This document shows positions 6,935 to 13,504 of a stretch of 15,308 nucleotides of DNA, in pieces; the stretch's first letter is position 1; each line of letters begins with the position of its first letter. Source of the DNA: Candidatus Aminicenantes bacterium UBA876 (GTDB lineage: Bacteria; Acidobacteriota; Aminicenantia; UBA2199); contig DBFQ01000101.1 in NCBI GenBank assembly GCA_002294665.1, forward strand, positions 1 through 15,308, given 5' to 3'. The notes beneath the pieces are model-generated. The model was given only the letters and a program-made list of their open reading frames with translations. It did no database searches and had not been told where the DNA came from. Position numbers and translations under genes: made by a program.

Positions 6935-8094
6935 AACGCAGCGAAATATTGATTGTCCTGGCCCTGATCGGGTTCGGCCTCATCTTTCAATTGCTCGATT
7001 CCGGCAAGGCCCCGGCGGGAACCCACGCCGCCGAAACACTGCGCCGGTTGTCCCGGGGGCCGCTCCAGCGCGTCGAAATGGCGGCGATTTCCCGTTCCCC
7101 CTCCGGGCGGGTCATCATCATGAACCGGGCCGGGGACATGACGTTCCGCAACAACGAAACCGGCGCCCTGGAAATTCTGCCGACCGTGGAGTGCTACCAG
7201 GCCTCGCCTGAAAAAGCGCGCAAAATGGCCGGCCAGGTCAAGATCCGGATCCGTACGCGCAACGACGACACCCTGGTGGTGGAAACCGACATCCCGGAAC
7301 GCTATGACTTCAAACAACTGCGGGTGCGCCTGGATATCCGCCTGCCCCGCGATTATCCCCTGGATATCCATTCGCGATACGGCATTATCGAGATCGACCA
7401 CCTGCAGAACCCCTGCCGGATTGACCTCTCTCGCGGCGACCTCGAGGTCGTCGGCACCGGATCCCCCGTAGAGATCCGGCATACCCACGGACGCATCGAA
7501 CTCAGCGAAGCCGTGGGAACGCTGGATATCCACTCCTCTTTCTCGCGCCTTGAAGTACGCCGTTGCCGCGCGATCGCCGTGGACGGCCACCATTGCCGCA
7601 TGCGCCTGGAGCAGGTCCGCGGCGACGTGGCGATTTCCAACCGCCATGCCCAGGTCGACCTGAACGACATCCAGGGCAACGTCAACCTGCAGATGGCGGA
7701 TTCCCCGGTTTTCCTGTCGCATGTCACCGCCGCGACACTGGCCGTCAAGAACCGCTACAAGCCCGTGCAGGGGCGGAGACTGGACGTGAACGCGCTCGAC
7801 GCCATGGTTTCCCACGCCGACCTGGACCTGCAGTTCACCCGCATCGCGGAGACGTTGAACGTCAAGGCCAACCAGGCCGGAATGCGCCTGGCGCTGCCGG
7901 CCGGTATCGACCCGTTGCTGCACGTGCAGTTACGCTACGGCAGGATCATCAATCGTTCCGCGCTGCCGTTGCAGGTGAGAAAAACCAGGACCCTGCAGCA
8001 GGCCAACACGGACGGCGGCTCCCCGGTGATCGTGGTGGACGGACACTACTCCGACCTGGTGCTCAGCCGTGCGCCCGGACCCTCTGCAGATTGA
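6931..8094 (+). CDS. DUF4097-like envelope protein with N-terminal anchor
   Basis: 387 aa from the ATG at 6931 (ATGA overlap with the gene before). The frame is open further upstream, but starting there would read through the previous gene. Residues 4-22 (SEILIVLALIGFGLIFQLL) form a signal anchor. The rest is rich in short beta-strands with a repeating pattern (LDIHSRYGIIEIDHL, RIDLSRGDLEVVG, IRHTHGRIELSEAVG, LDIHSSFSRLEVRRC, VAISNRHAQVDLNDIQG). This is typical of DUF4097/adhesin-like beta-solenoid domains that often sit with LiaF-like and PspC-like proteins. It would face the periplasm. It closes the sigma-factor unit; the mtnP promoter begins across its stop codon. No enzyme motif is visible. 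Confidence 0.7.
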   Translation: MKRSEILIVLALIGFGLIFQLLDSGKAPAGTHAAETLRRLSRGPLQRVEMAAISRSPSGRVIIMNRAGDMTFRNNETGALEILPTVECYQASPEKARKMAGQVKIRIRTRNDDTLVVETDIPERYDFKQLRVRLDIRLPRDYPLDIHSRYGIIEIDHLQNPCRIDLSRGDLEVVGTGSPVEIRHTHGRIELSEAVGTLDIHSSFSRLEVRRCRAIAVDGHHCRMRLEQVRGDVAISNRHAQVDLNDIQGNVNLQMADSPVFLSHVTAATLAVKNRYKPVQGRRLDVNALDAMVSHADLDLQFTRIAETLNVKANQAGMRLALPAGIDPLLHVQLRYGRIINRSALPLQVRKTRTLQQANTDGGSPVIVVDGHYSDLVLSRAPGPSAD

Positions 8095-8119
8095 CATTTT
8101 TCCGGGTTTCCGCTAGAAG
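8091..8119 (+). promoter_or_regulatory. Sigma-70 promoter of mtnP-buk
   Basis: A perfect TTGACA (8091-8096), a 17-bp spacer and TAGAAG (8114-8119, four of six consensus bases). The -35 overlaps the TGA of the preceding gene. The predicted start near 8126 leaves a leader of about 26 nt with GGAG at 8143-8146, five bases before the ATG. Unlike several other promoters here it is not leaderless. Confidence 0.6.
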
Positions 8120-8151
8120 TAAACCAGCAACTTACCCCGAATGGAGTTCTC

Positions 8152-9027
8152 ATGACATCAATTGAAACCGGCATCATCGGCGGCAGCGGATTTTACCAGT
8201 TGAAAGAAGTGCGCAATCCCCAAACCATCGATGTGGACACACCCTATGGCCCTCCCTCCGATCAAATCCTGACCGGAGAATTCATGGGCCGTAACGTGGC
8301 CTTCCTGGCGCGACACGGACGCGGGCATCGCCTCAATCCGTCCGAAGTGAATTACCGCGCCAATCTTTTCGCCTTGAAATCACTGGGAGTCCGGCGCGTG
8401 TTCTCGGTCACGGCGGTGGGATCGCTCAAAGAGGGGATCGCCCCCTCGGACCTGGTGATTCCCGACCAATATGTCGACCTGACGTTCAAACGCGAGAAAA
8501 CCTTTTTCGAAAAGGGCATCGTGGCCCATGTATCCATGGCGGACCCGGTTTGTCCCGCCCTGAGCCGGATCGCGGCAGACAGCGCGCGCAAGCTGGGCCT
8601 GACCGTTCACGCCGGCGGCACCTACGTCAACATGGAAGGCCCGCAGTTCTCCTCGCGGGCGGAATCCGAAACCTACCGCAAAATGGGGTTCGATATCATC
8701 GGCATGACCCAGGCGGTGGAAGCCAAGCTGGCAAAAGAGCTGGAATTGTGTTTTCTGCCGCTGGCGTTTGTCACGGATTACGATTGCTGGCATGAAGAAG
8801 AGGGCCCGGTCAGTGCCGACATGGTGGTGCGCATCCTGAAGAAAAACATCGCCAACTCCATCAACCTGATGGCGGCGATCCTGGAGCATGGCGACCAGGC
8901 GGATGACTGCGATTGCGCGCATGCCTTGCAGTTCGCCATCATGACCGGCGCAAAAGATATCTCCGCAGCGGCGCGCAGCCGCCTGGAACCGGTTATCAAA
9001 AAGTACCTGGACCAGACAAATGGCTGA
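8152..9027 (+). CDS. mtnP: S-methyl-5'-thioadenosine phosphorylase
   Basis: 291 aa, the usual length for MTA phosphorylase, which splits methylthioadenosine with phosphate into adenine and 5-methylthioribose-1-phosphate in methionine and adenine salvage. Seen: IIGGSGFY (phosphate loop), LARHGRGHRLNPSEVNYRAN, VTAVGSLKEG, the family signature GTYVNMEGPQFSSRAES around residues 160-176, GMTQAVEAKLAKE and TDYDCWHEE with the purine-contacting Asp residues. The extra C-terminal part with CDCAHALQFAIMT is typical of bacterial members. A related 6-oxopurine phosphorylase is the main alternative, but the DYDCW segment favours MTA. The start has GGAG at 8143. It overlaps buk by 8 bp. Confidence 0.9.
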   Translation: MTSIETGIIGGSGFYQLKEVRNPQTIDVDTPYGPPSDQILTGEFMGRNVAFLARHGRGHRLNPSEVNYRANLFALKSLGVRRVFSVTAVGSLKEGIAPSDLVIPDQYVDLTFKREKTFFEKGIVAHVSMADPVCPALSRIAADSARKLGLTVHAGGTYVNMEGPQFSSRAESETYRKMGFDIIGMTQAVEAKLAKELELCFLPLAFVTDYDCWHEEEGPVSADMVVRILKKNIANSINLMAAILEHGDQADDCDCAHALQFAIMTGAKDISAAARSRLEPVIKKYLDQTNG

Positions 9028-10084
9028 AAACATACTGATCATCAACACCGGCAACACCTCAACCAAAGTCGGCGTCTACACCGACGGCACGGCCGCAGAC
9101 GTCACCGTGATCCGCCACAGCGATGAAGCCCTGGCGCGCTTCTCCTCGATCAACGATCAAAAGGAGTTCCGCGAAAGCATGGTGCTGGATTACCTGAAAT
9201 CACGCAACCTGAGCGCCGCCGACCTGACGGCCGTCGCGGCCCGCGGAGGCATTCTCAGGCCCATGGAAAGCGGCACTTACCTGGTCAACGAAGCCATGAT
9301 CAAGGACCTGATCGAGGCCAGGCGGGGCGCCCACGCCTCCCACCTCTCCGCGCAGATCGGCTACTCGATCGCGCAGCGGGGAAACATCAACTGCTACATC
9401 GTGGACCCGATCACGGTTGACGAATTCGACCCGCTGGCGCGCATATCCGGCCACGCCCTTTTTACCCGTGAAATGCGCACCCACGCGCTGAACATGAAGG
9501 CCGTGGCCAAGCGTTTCGCGCGCGAAAGCGGCGGCCGCTACCCGGACCTCGACCTGGTCGTGGTTCACCTGGGAACCGGTGTATCCATTTCGGTGCATCA
9601 CCAGGGCCGGATGGTGGATGCCATGGATCCATGCCAGGAAGGCGCGTTCTCGCTGGATCGCTCCGGGGGCCTGCCCATCCTCCAGGTCGCGGAATACATC
9701 ACGGCCAACCGCCTGGAGTACGCCGAATTCTCGCGCCTGGTCTTCGGAGACGGCGGCGTGTATTCCTATTTGAATACGCGTGATTTCAAACAGGTCACGC
9801 AACGCTACCAGGAAGGGGACGCCGCCGCCATGGAGATTGTCCACGCCCTGGTCTACCAGATCGCCAAGGAAATCGGCGCCCTGGCCACCGTGGTATCCGG
9901 ACACCTGGACGCCATATTGCTGACCGGAGGCATGGCCCACCAGGACTATTTCACCGATATGATCAAGGCGCGGGTCGCGTTTCTCGCCCCGGTCTATTGT
10001 TATCCCGGCGAAGACGAGATCCAGGCGCTGGCGGAAGGGGTCCTGCGGGTCCTGCGCAACGAGGAGCGCGCAAGGCAATACTGA
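9020..10084 (+). CDS. buk: Butyrate kinase (acetate kinase/ASKHA superfamily)
   Basis: 354 aa, the usual size. Butyrate kinase interconverts butyryl-phosphate plus ADP with butyrate plus ATP; relatives use branched-chain acids. The ASKHA nucleotide-binding motifs are present: IINTGNTSTKVGVY (phosphate 1), VVHLGTGVSISVHHQGRMVD (phosphate 2), AFSLDRSGGLP, DAILLTGGMAHQ (adenosine) and PGEDEIQALAEGVLRVL at the C-terminus. The glycine-rich HLGGG of most members reads HLGTG here. No phosphotransbutyrylase gene is in the window, so pathway direction cannot be told. Start codon overlaps mtnP by 8 bp, so the two are coupled in one transcript. Confidence 0.9.
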   Translation: MAENILIINTGNTSTKVGVYTDGTAADVTVIRHSDEALARFSSINDQKEFRESMVLDYLKSRNLSAADLTAVAARGGILRPMESGTYLVNEAMIKDLIEARRGAHASHLSAQIGYSIAQRGNINCYIVDPITVDEFDPLARISGHALFTREMRTHALNMKAVAKRFARESGGRYPDLDLVVVHLGTGVSISVHHQGRMVDAMDPCQEGAFSLDRSGGLPILQVAEYITANRLEYAEFSRLVFGDGGVYSYLNTRDFKQVTQRYQEGDAAAMEIVHALVYQIAKEIGALATVVSGHLDAILLTGGMAHQDYFTDMIKARVAFLAPVYCYPGEDEIQALAEGVLRVLRNEERARQY

Positions 10085-10101
10085 TTATGCGATGAATATC
10101 C

Positions 10102-10692
10102 ATGGCTGAACGCAAACCGAGCAAGCCGAAGTGGCTGGGTGATTCCCGGCTCAAAACCCTCGAGGAACATGTCCACGCGATCGAGAACCGCATCGAAGCC
10201 CTGAAAATCCACTACAACCAGTTTTTTGCCGGAGAAATCCCCACGCCGCCGGAAAAGGAACGCGAAACCCTGGAAAAGCTGATCCGCCGCCTGCTCAGCG
10301 AGGAACATCGCTCCGCCCGCCTGAACCTGCTGATCCAGAACGTGGCCGCGCGCTTCAACCTCTTCAACAACCGCTGGCTGAAACAACTCCATGACCTCGA
10401 AGTGGACATGCATCCGGAAAAAAAGCACTTTGAACACCCGCCTGCGCGGCAGGAAGCGAAAGCGCCGGCAGGCAATCACCGGGAATTGGAAGTCAGTCTC
10501 AACAGCGAAGAATCGTTCGAACAGGTATTCAACACCTTCCAGAACATGAGCCTGAATTCGGCGGCCTCACAGGAAACCAAGGAAAAATGGATCAATTCAC
10601 TGAAAGCGAAGATGATCTCGTCCAACCTGGTTGAAGCCAGAATCAGCGTGGTCCGGGAAGAGGGCAAGCTGAAGATCCGGTTGAAGAAATAA
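10102..10692 (+). CDS. Coiled-coil protein resembling the MXAN_5187 C-terminal domain
   Basis: 196 aa, highly charged and helical, without signal peptide or membrane segments. Residues 18-105 show alternating helices with FFAGEIPTPPEKERETLEKL and ARFNLFNNRWLKQLHDLE. This resembles, from memory, the MXAN_5187 C-terminal-domain proteins of myxobacteria and relatives (pattern: FFxG, PxxxRxxLExLIR, RFNxxxxxWxxxLxxxE). The match is a judgement by eye. A linker at about 112-130 leads to a second helical part (about 130-196) ending in many lysines. It starts 17 bp after buk with no visible Shine-Dalgarno sequence. Function is unknown; probably cytoplasmic. Confidence 0.7.
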   Translation: MAERKPSKPKWLGDSRLKTLEEHVHAIENRIEALKIHYNQFFAGEIPTPPEKERETLEKLIRRLLSEEHRSARLNLLIQNVAARFNLFNNRWLKQLHDLEVDMHPEKKHFEHPPARQEAKAPAGNHRELEVSLNSEESFEQVFNTFQNMSLNSAASQETKEKWINSLKAKMISSNLVEARISVVREEGKLKIRLKK

Positions 10693-10704
10693 CCCATGCC
10701 CGGA

Positions 10705-10734
10705 TTGACCAGCTTGGGGGTTCCCCTGTACAAT
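10705..10734 (+). promoter_or_regulatory. Sigma-70 promoter of the M16 gene pair, probably leaderless
   Basis: TTGACC (10705-10710), an 18-bp spacer and TACAAT (10729-10734), each five of six consensus bases. The candidate starts ATG 10738 and GTG 10741 follow three and six bases after the -10, so the transcript would begin at or in the start codon. The spacer holds GGGG-TT-CCCC. Confidence 0.65.
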
Positions 10735-10737
10735 GGG

Positions 10738-12051
10738 ATGGTGAACAGGATCTGCCTGGCATTGCTGATCGTCTGGTCCATCGCAACAACCGCTCAAGCA
10801 GACGCCAGAAATCCCTATACCTACCAGCTGGCCAACGGAATGACGGTCATCCTGTCCCCGCTTCCCGGTATGCAGGCCACCTGCGTACTGACCTACCACA
10901 AAAACGGCGTGCGCCACGACCCGCCCTCCATCCGCGGCGCCTCGTTCCTTTACCAGTACCTGATGATGCTGGGCACGGAGAACCTGGACGATTACGAGCG
11001 CCTGATGTTCATCCGCAAGAACGCCGGCGAAAGCAACGCCCAGGTGGGCATGGACTACGCCTATTTCGCGCAGTTGATCCCGGACCATACCCTTGCCAAC
11101 GCGCTCTGGCTGGAGCATGAACGCCTGTCCTCGCTGCTGTTTTTCGACCAATCGCTCAACTCCCAGAAACGCAACCTGTACCAGCGCCTGTCCGCCCTTT
11201 TAGAGGAAAACGTGATGTTCCGCGCCCAGGAATGGGTACGCAGCCGGATCTTTGAAAACACCGTCTACCAGGAACCGGTCTTCGGCTCGCTGGACATACT
11301 GCGCAACCTGGAAAACAACTCGATTCGCAGCCGCTATGGGGTTTTCCGCAATCCGCGGAACATCATCCTGGTCATCTGCGGCAGCGTGAAAATCCGCGAG
11401 GCCATTGCGCTGATCCGCAAACACATCCTTTTGCGCGACAATGGCGAGGCGCTGAAAGCACCGCCGCCCAAGGCGATTCCGCCGCGGGAAAAAGCCATCC
11501 GCGAAACCTGGACCGATCCCGAAAGCGACGCGAACGTGGTCATCTACGGCTTCCGCACTCCGGGACTGGTCAACAGGGATCATACCGCGTTTCAACTCAT
11601 CCAGGCCTTTCTCTCCGATCCACGCAATTCCCACCTGGACCGCATCCTCAACCAGGACAACCACCTCAATATCCATATCGCCAAAGAGGAGACCCACCAG
11701 TTTGAAGCCAACGCTTTCCTTTTCCGTATCTCCTCGCCCAGCCGGTTGGCGATCGAAAAAGCCGATTACCTGGTGCGTCAATTACTGGACGCGCTGGCGG
11801 AAGGCAATCTGTCCAATACCGACCTGCGCCAGACGCGGATGCTGATGGAAATCGACCTGCGCAAAATCATGCTGGACCCGGAGCAGCGCGCGTTGTGGCT
11901 GGCCCAGCAGCACCACCTGTACGGGCCGAACGGCCGCCCGAAGTCCATGGAGGAAGAACTGAACGCGTTGACCATCCAGGAACTGCAGCAGGTCTGCGCC
12001 AGGTACCTTTCCAAAGAGAACCGCGTGATTCTAAATGTGTTTAATAAATAA
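10738..12051 (+). CDS. Exported M16 (pitrilysin/insulinase) family protein without zinc motif
   Basis: 437 aa. MVNRICLALLIVWSIATTAQA-DA is a clear signal peptide, and the domain begins with YQLANGMTVILSP, a standard M16 opening. The overall M16 pattern continues: GASFLYQYLMMLGTENL, FENTVYQEPVFGSLDIL (compare HPYxxPVIGxLxDI) and NPRNIILVICGSV. In active M16 enzymes the first of these holds HxxEH; here it reads FLYQY (codons 10945-10959), so both His and the Glu are missing. The later zinc-ligand Glu region (LYQRLSALLEE) is also altered. It is probably a non-catalytic subunit or binding protein in the periplasm. An ATG at 10696 is in frame but lies upstream of the promoter; GTG 10741 is an alternative start. 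The next gene overlaps it by 17 bp. Confidence 0.85.
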   Translation: MVNRICLALLIVWSIATTAQADARNPYTYQLANGMTVILSPLPGMQATCVLTYHKNGVRHDPPSIRGASFLYQYLMMLGTENLDDYERLMFIRKNAGESNAQVGMDYAYFAQLIPDHTLANALWLEHERLSSLLFFDQSLNSQKRNLYQRLSALLEENVMFRAQEWVRSRIFENTVYQEPVFGSLDILRNLENNSIRSRYGVFRNPRNIILVICGSVKIREAIALIRKHILLRDNGEALKAPPPKAIPPREKAIRETWTDPESDANVVIYGFRTPGLVNRDHTAFQLIQAFLSDPRNSHLDRILNQDNHLNIHIAKEETHQFEANAFLFRISSPSRLAIEKADYLVRQLLDALAEGNLSNTDLRQTRMLMEIDLRKIMLDPEQRALWLAQQHHLYGPNGRPKSMEEELNALTIQELQQVCARYLSKENRVILNVFNK

Positions 12052-13453
12052 AACCGCCGTGCCGATCAAGTGGTTCCTGGCCACGTGGGTGGCGGCCGCG
12101 TGTTTCCTCCTGCCGTTGTCTGCACAGCCGCAGGATGGAACCTATCGCTTCACCAGTTCCAAGGGGCTTTCACTCCAGGTCATCCCCCAACCCGGTTCTC
12201 GCCTGTGCGCGGCGGAAATCGTGGTGTTGACTCCATTCAAGGGCACCTACCCGGGGATATCCCAGCTGACCTACGAAAACCTGTTCAATCCCATGCTCGC
12301 CGACGGACACAACTCGCTGCTGACGGTCCTGGGCCGGCTGGGCGGGGATTTTTCCGTGATCAACGGCGGCGACCACGCGCGCATCCGCGTCACCTTTGTC
12401 CCCGAACGGCTGAACGCTTTTATCCAGTTTGTGGAAAAACTCTTCACCTTCACCGACTTCAGCCAGAATCGCTTCCAGTCCAGTACGATGTATTTCGGCA
12501 CGCGCATGCGCCGCACCCAGGACTGGGAAACCCTGGTGGTACACCAGCTCGCATACCGGCACCTGTTTCCCGGACACCCGCTGGGATCCAGCCTCGTTAC
12601 CCGCGACACGCTGAACCGTGCCCGCCTGGCCCATGTGGTCACCTATTTCCGCCGCAATTTCCGCCTTTCCCATGCCACGCTGATCATCAAGGGAGACATC
12701 AAACCCTACATCACTTTCGGATTGGTGGAAAAAGCCTTCAACAACTACCGCCGGGAAGAAACCGCCCTCAGCGTGGAGGAGCCGCGCGATTTTCCCGCCG
12801 GCGACGTGATCCTGTTTCATACCGGTAAGAACCAGCCCATGCGCATGTTCTGGTTCAAAGTGATTCCACCGGTCAATCACGACGCCCACATGCCGGCCCT
12901 GGTGACGGAAAAAGTCCTTTTCGGCATGCCGCTCGGGATCGTGTTTCACCGCGCCGCCCTGGCGGGTCTGGGCAACATCCGCATCGAAACCGACATCCAG
13001 GACCACGCACGCTTTTCCGTGGTCTGCAACACGGTGTTCCGCCTGGAAACGGAACACATTCACCGCTTTGTCCTGCTGGCCCGCAGCGAACGGCGCAAGC
13101 TGGCGCTGCAGAACCTGGACCGCAAGCAATACCTCTACGCGGTCAACTACCTGTACAGCCGTTTCAAGGTGAATTCCGCCGCCTTCGCCAACGACCTGCG
13201 CCTGAAAGCGCTGGAAAACCTGTGCCAGGTGGACGCCGGTCACACCAAAGTGGATCAGGGTAATTTTGAGCAGATTTTTCAGCAGGTATCGCTGGACCAG
13301 GTCAACCGGTTGCTGCGCGGCCAGCCCGGCGCGCAGCCGGATCACGCGCAAGACCTCGTACTGGGCGACGTGATCGTCATTACCGGGGACGCCGAACAGA
13401 TCGCCCCCCACCTGGAGATGTTTCCCGTCACCACCTACCGGCCGGACTGGTAA
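12035..13453 (+). CDS. Second exported M16-like protein, also without zinc motif
   Basis: 472 aa. A hydrophobic leader (IKWFLATWVAAACFLLPLSA) ending at LSA-QP is a likely signal peptide. The body has the M16 fold pattern: SKGLSLQVIPQPGSRLCAAEIVVL, HPLGSSLVTRDTLNRARLAHVVTYFRRNF and SHATLIIKGDI, which are the usual central motifs. At the place of HxxEH it reads QLTYE (residues 77-81, codons from 12263), so zinc binding is not expected. M16 proteins often work as pairs of one active and one inactive subunit; here both look inactive. The ATG at 12035 lies inside the previous gene; GTG at 12059 (seven bases after its stop) is an alternative giving a shorter signal peptide. No Shine-Dalgarno sequence is visible for either. 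Confidence 0.8.
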   Translation: MCLINKTAVPIKWFLATWVAAACFLLPLSAQPQDGTYRFTSSKGLSLQVIPQPGSRLCAAEIVVLTPFKGTYPGISQLTYENLFNPMLADGHNSLLTVLGRLGGDFSVINGGDHARIRVTFVPERLNAFIQFVEKLFTFTDFSQNRFQSSTMYFGTRMRRTQDWETLVVHQLAYRHLFPGHPLGSSLVTRDTLNRARLAHVVTYFRRNFRLSHATLIIKGDIKPYITFGLVEKAFNNYRREETALSVEEPRDFPAGDVILFHTGKNQPMRMFWFKVIPPVNHDAHMPALVTEKVLFGMPLGIVFHRAALAGLGNIRIETDIQDHARFSVVCNTVFRLETEHIHRFVLLARSERRKLALQNLDRKQYLYAVNYLYSRFKVNSAAFANDLRLKALENLCQVDAGHTKVDQGNFEQIFQQVSLDQVNRLLRGQPGAQPDHAQDLVLGDVIVITGDAEQIAPHLEMFPVTTYRPDW

Positions 13454-13469
13454 AGCCGCGCGTGCCGTC

Positions 13470-13498
13470 TTGACTTGAACCGGCGCGGTTCCTATAAT
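13470..13498 (+). promoter_or_regulatory. Near-consensus sigma-70 promoter of asnS, leaderless
   Basis: TTGACT (13470-13475), a 17-bp spacer and a perfect TATAAT (13493-13498). The asnS ATG is at 13505, exactly where transcription should begin (seven positions after the last -10 base). The frame is open upstream to a TTG at 13475, but that codon lies within the promoter, so 13505 is the start. Confidence 0.8.
13477..13491 (+). repeat. Inverted repeat in the asnS promoter spacer
   Basis: GAACCG-gcg-CGGTTC, a perfect 6-bp inverted repeat with a 3-base centre, fills almost the whole -35/-10 spacer. It could be an operator for a dimeric regulator, or a coincidence in GC-rich DNA. No run of T follows, so it is not a terminator of the M16 gene upstream. 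Confidence 0.45.
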
Positions 13499-13504
13499 GG
13501 GCCA

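Noticed and set aside
6886..7923. 345-codon open frame on the minus strand
   Set aside because: Antisense to the DUF4097-like gene; Val/Gln/His-rich composition and no motif.
9200..10078. 292-codon open frame on the minus strand
   Set aside because: Antisense to buk, whose ASKHA motifs are intact.
12042..12050. AT-rich TTAATAAATA as a -10 for the second M16 gene
   Set aside because: No -35 at a usable distance, and it lies in the end of the previous gene; co-transcription explains it better.
12170..13411. 413-codon open frame on the minus strand
   Set aside because: Antisense shadow of the second M16 gene; no recognisable domain, no promoter or ribosome-binding site.
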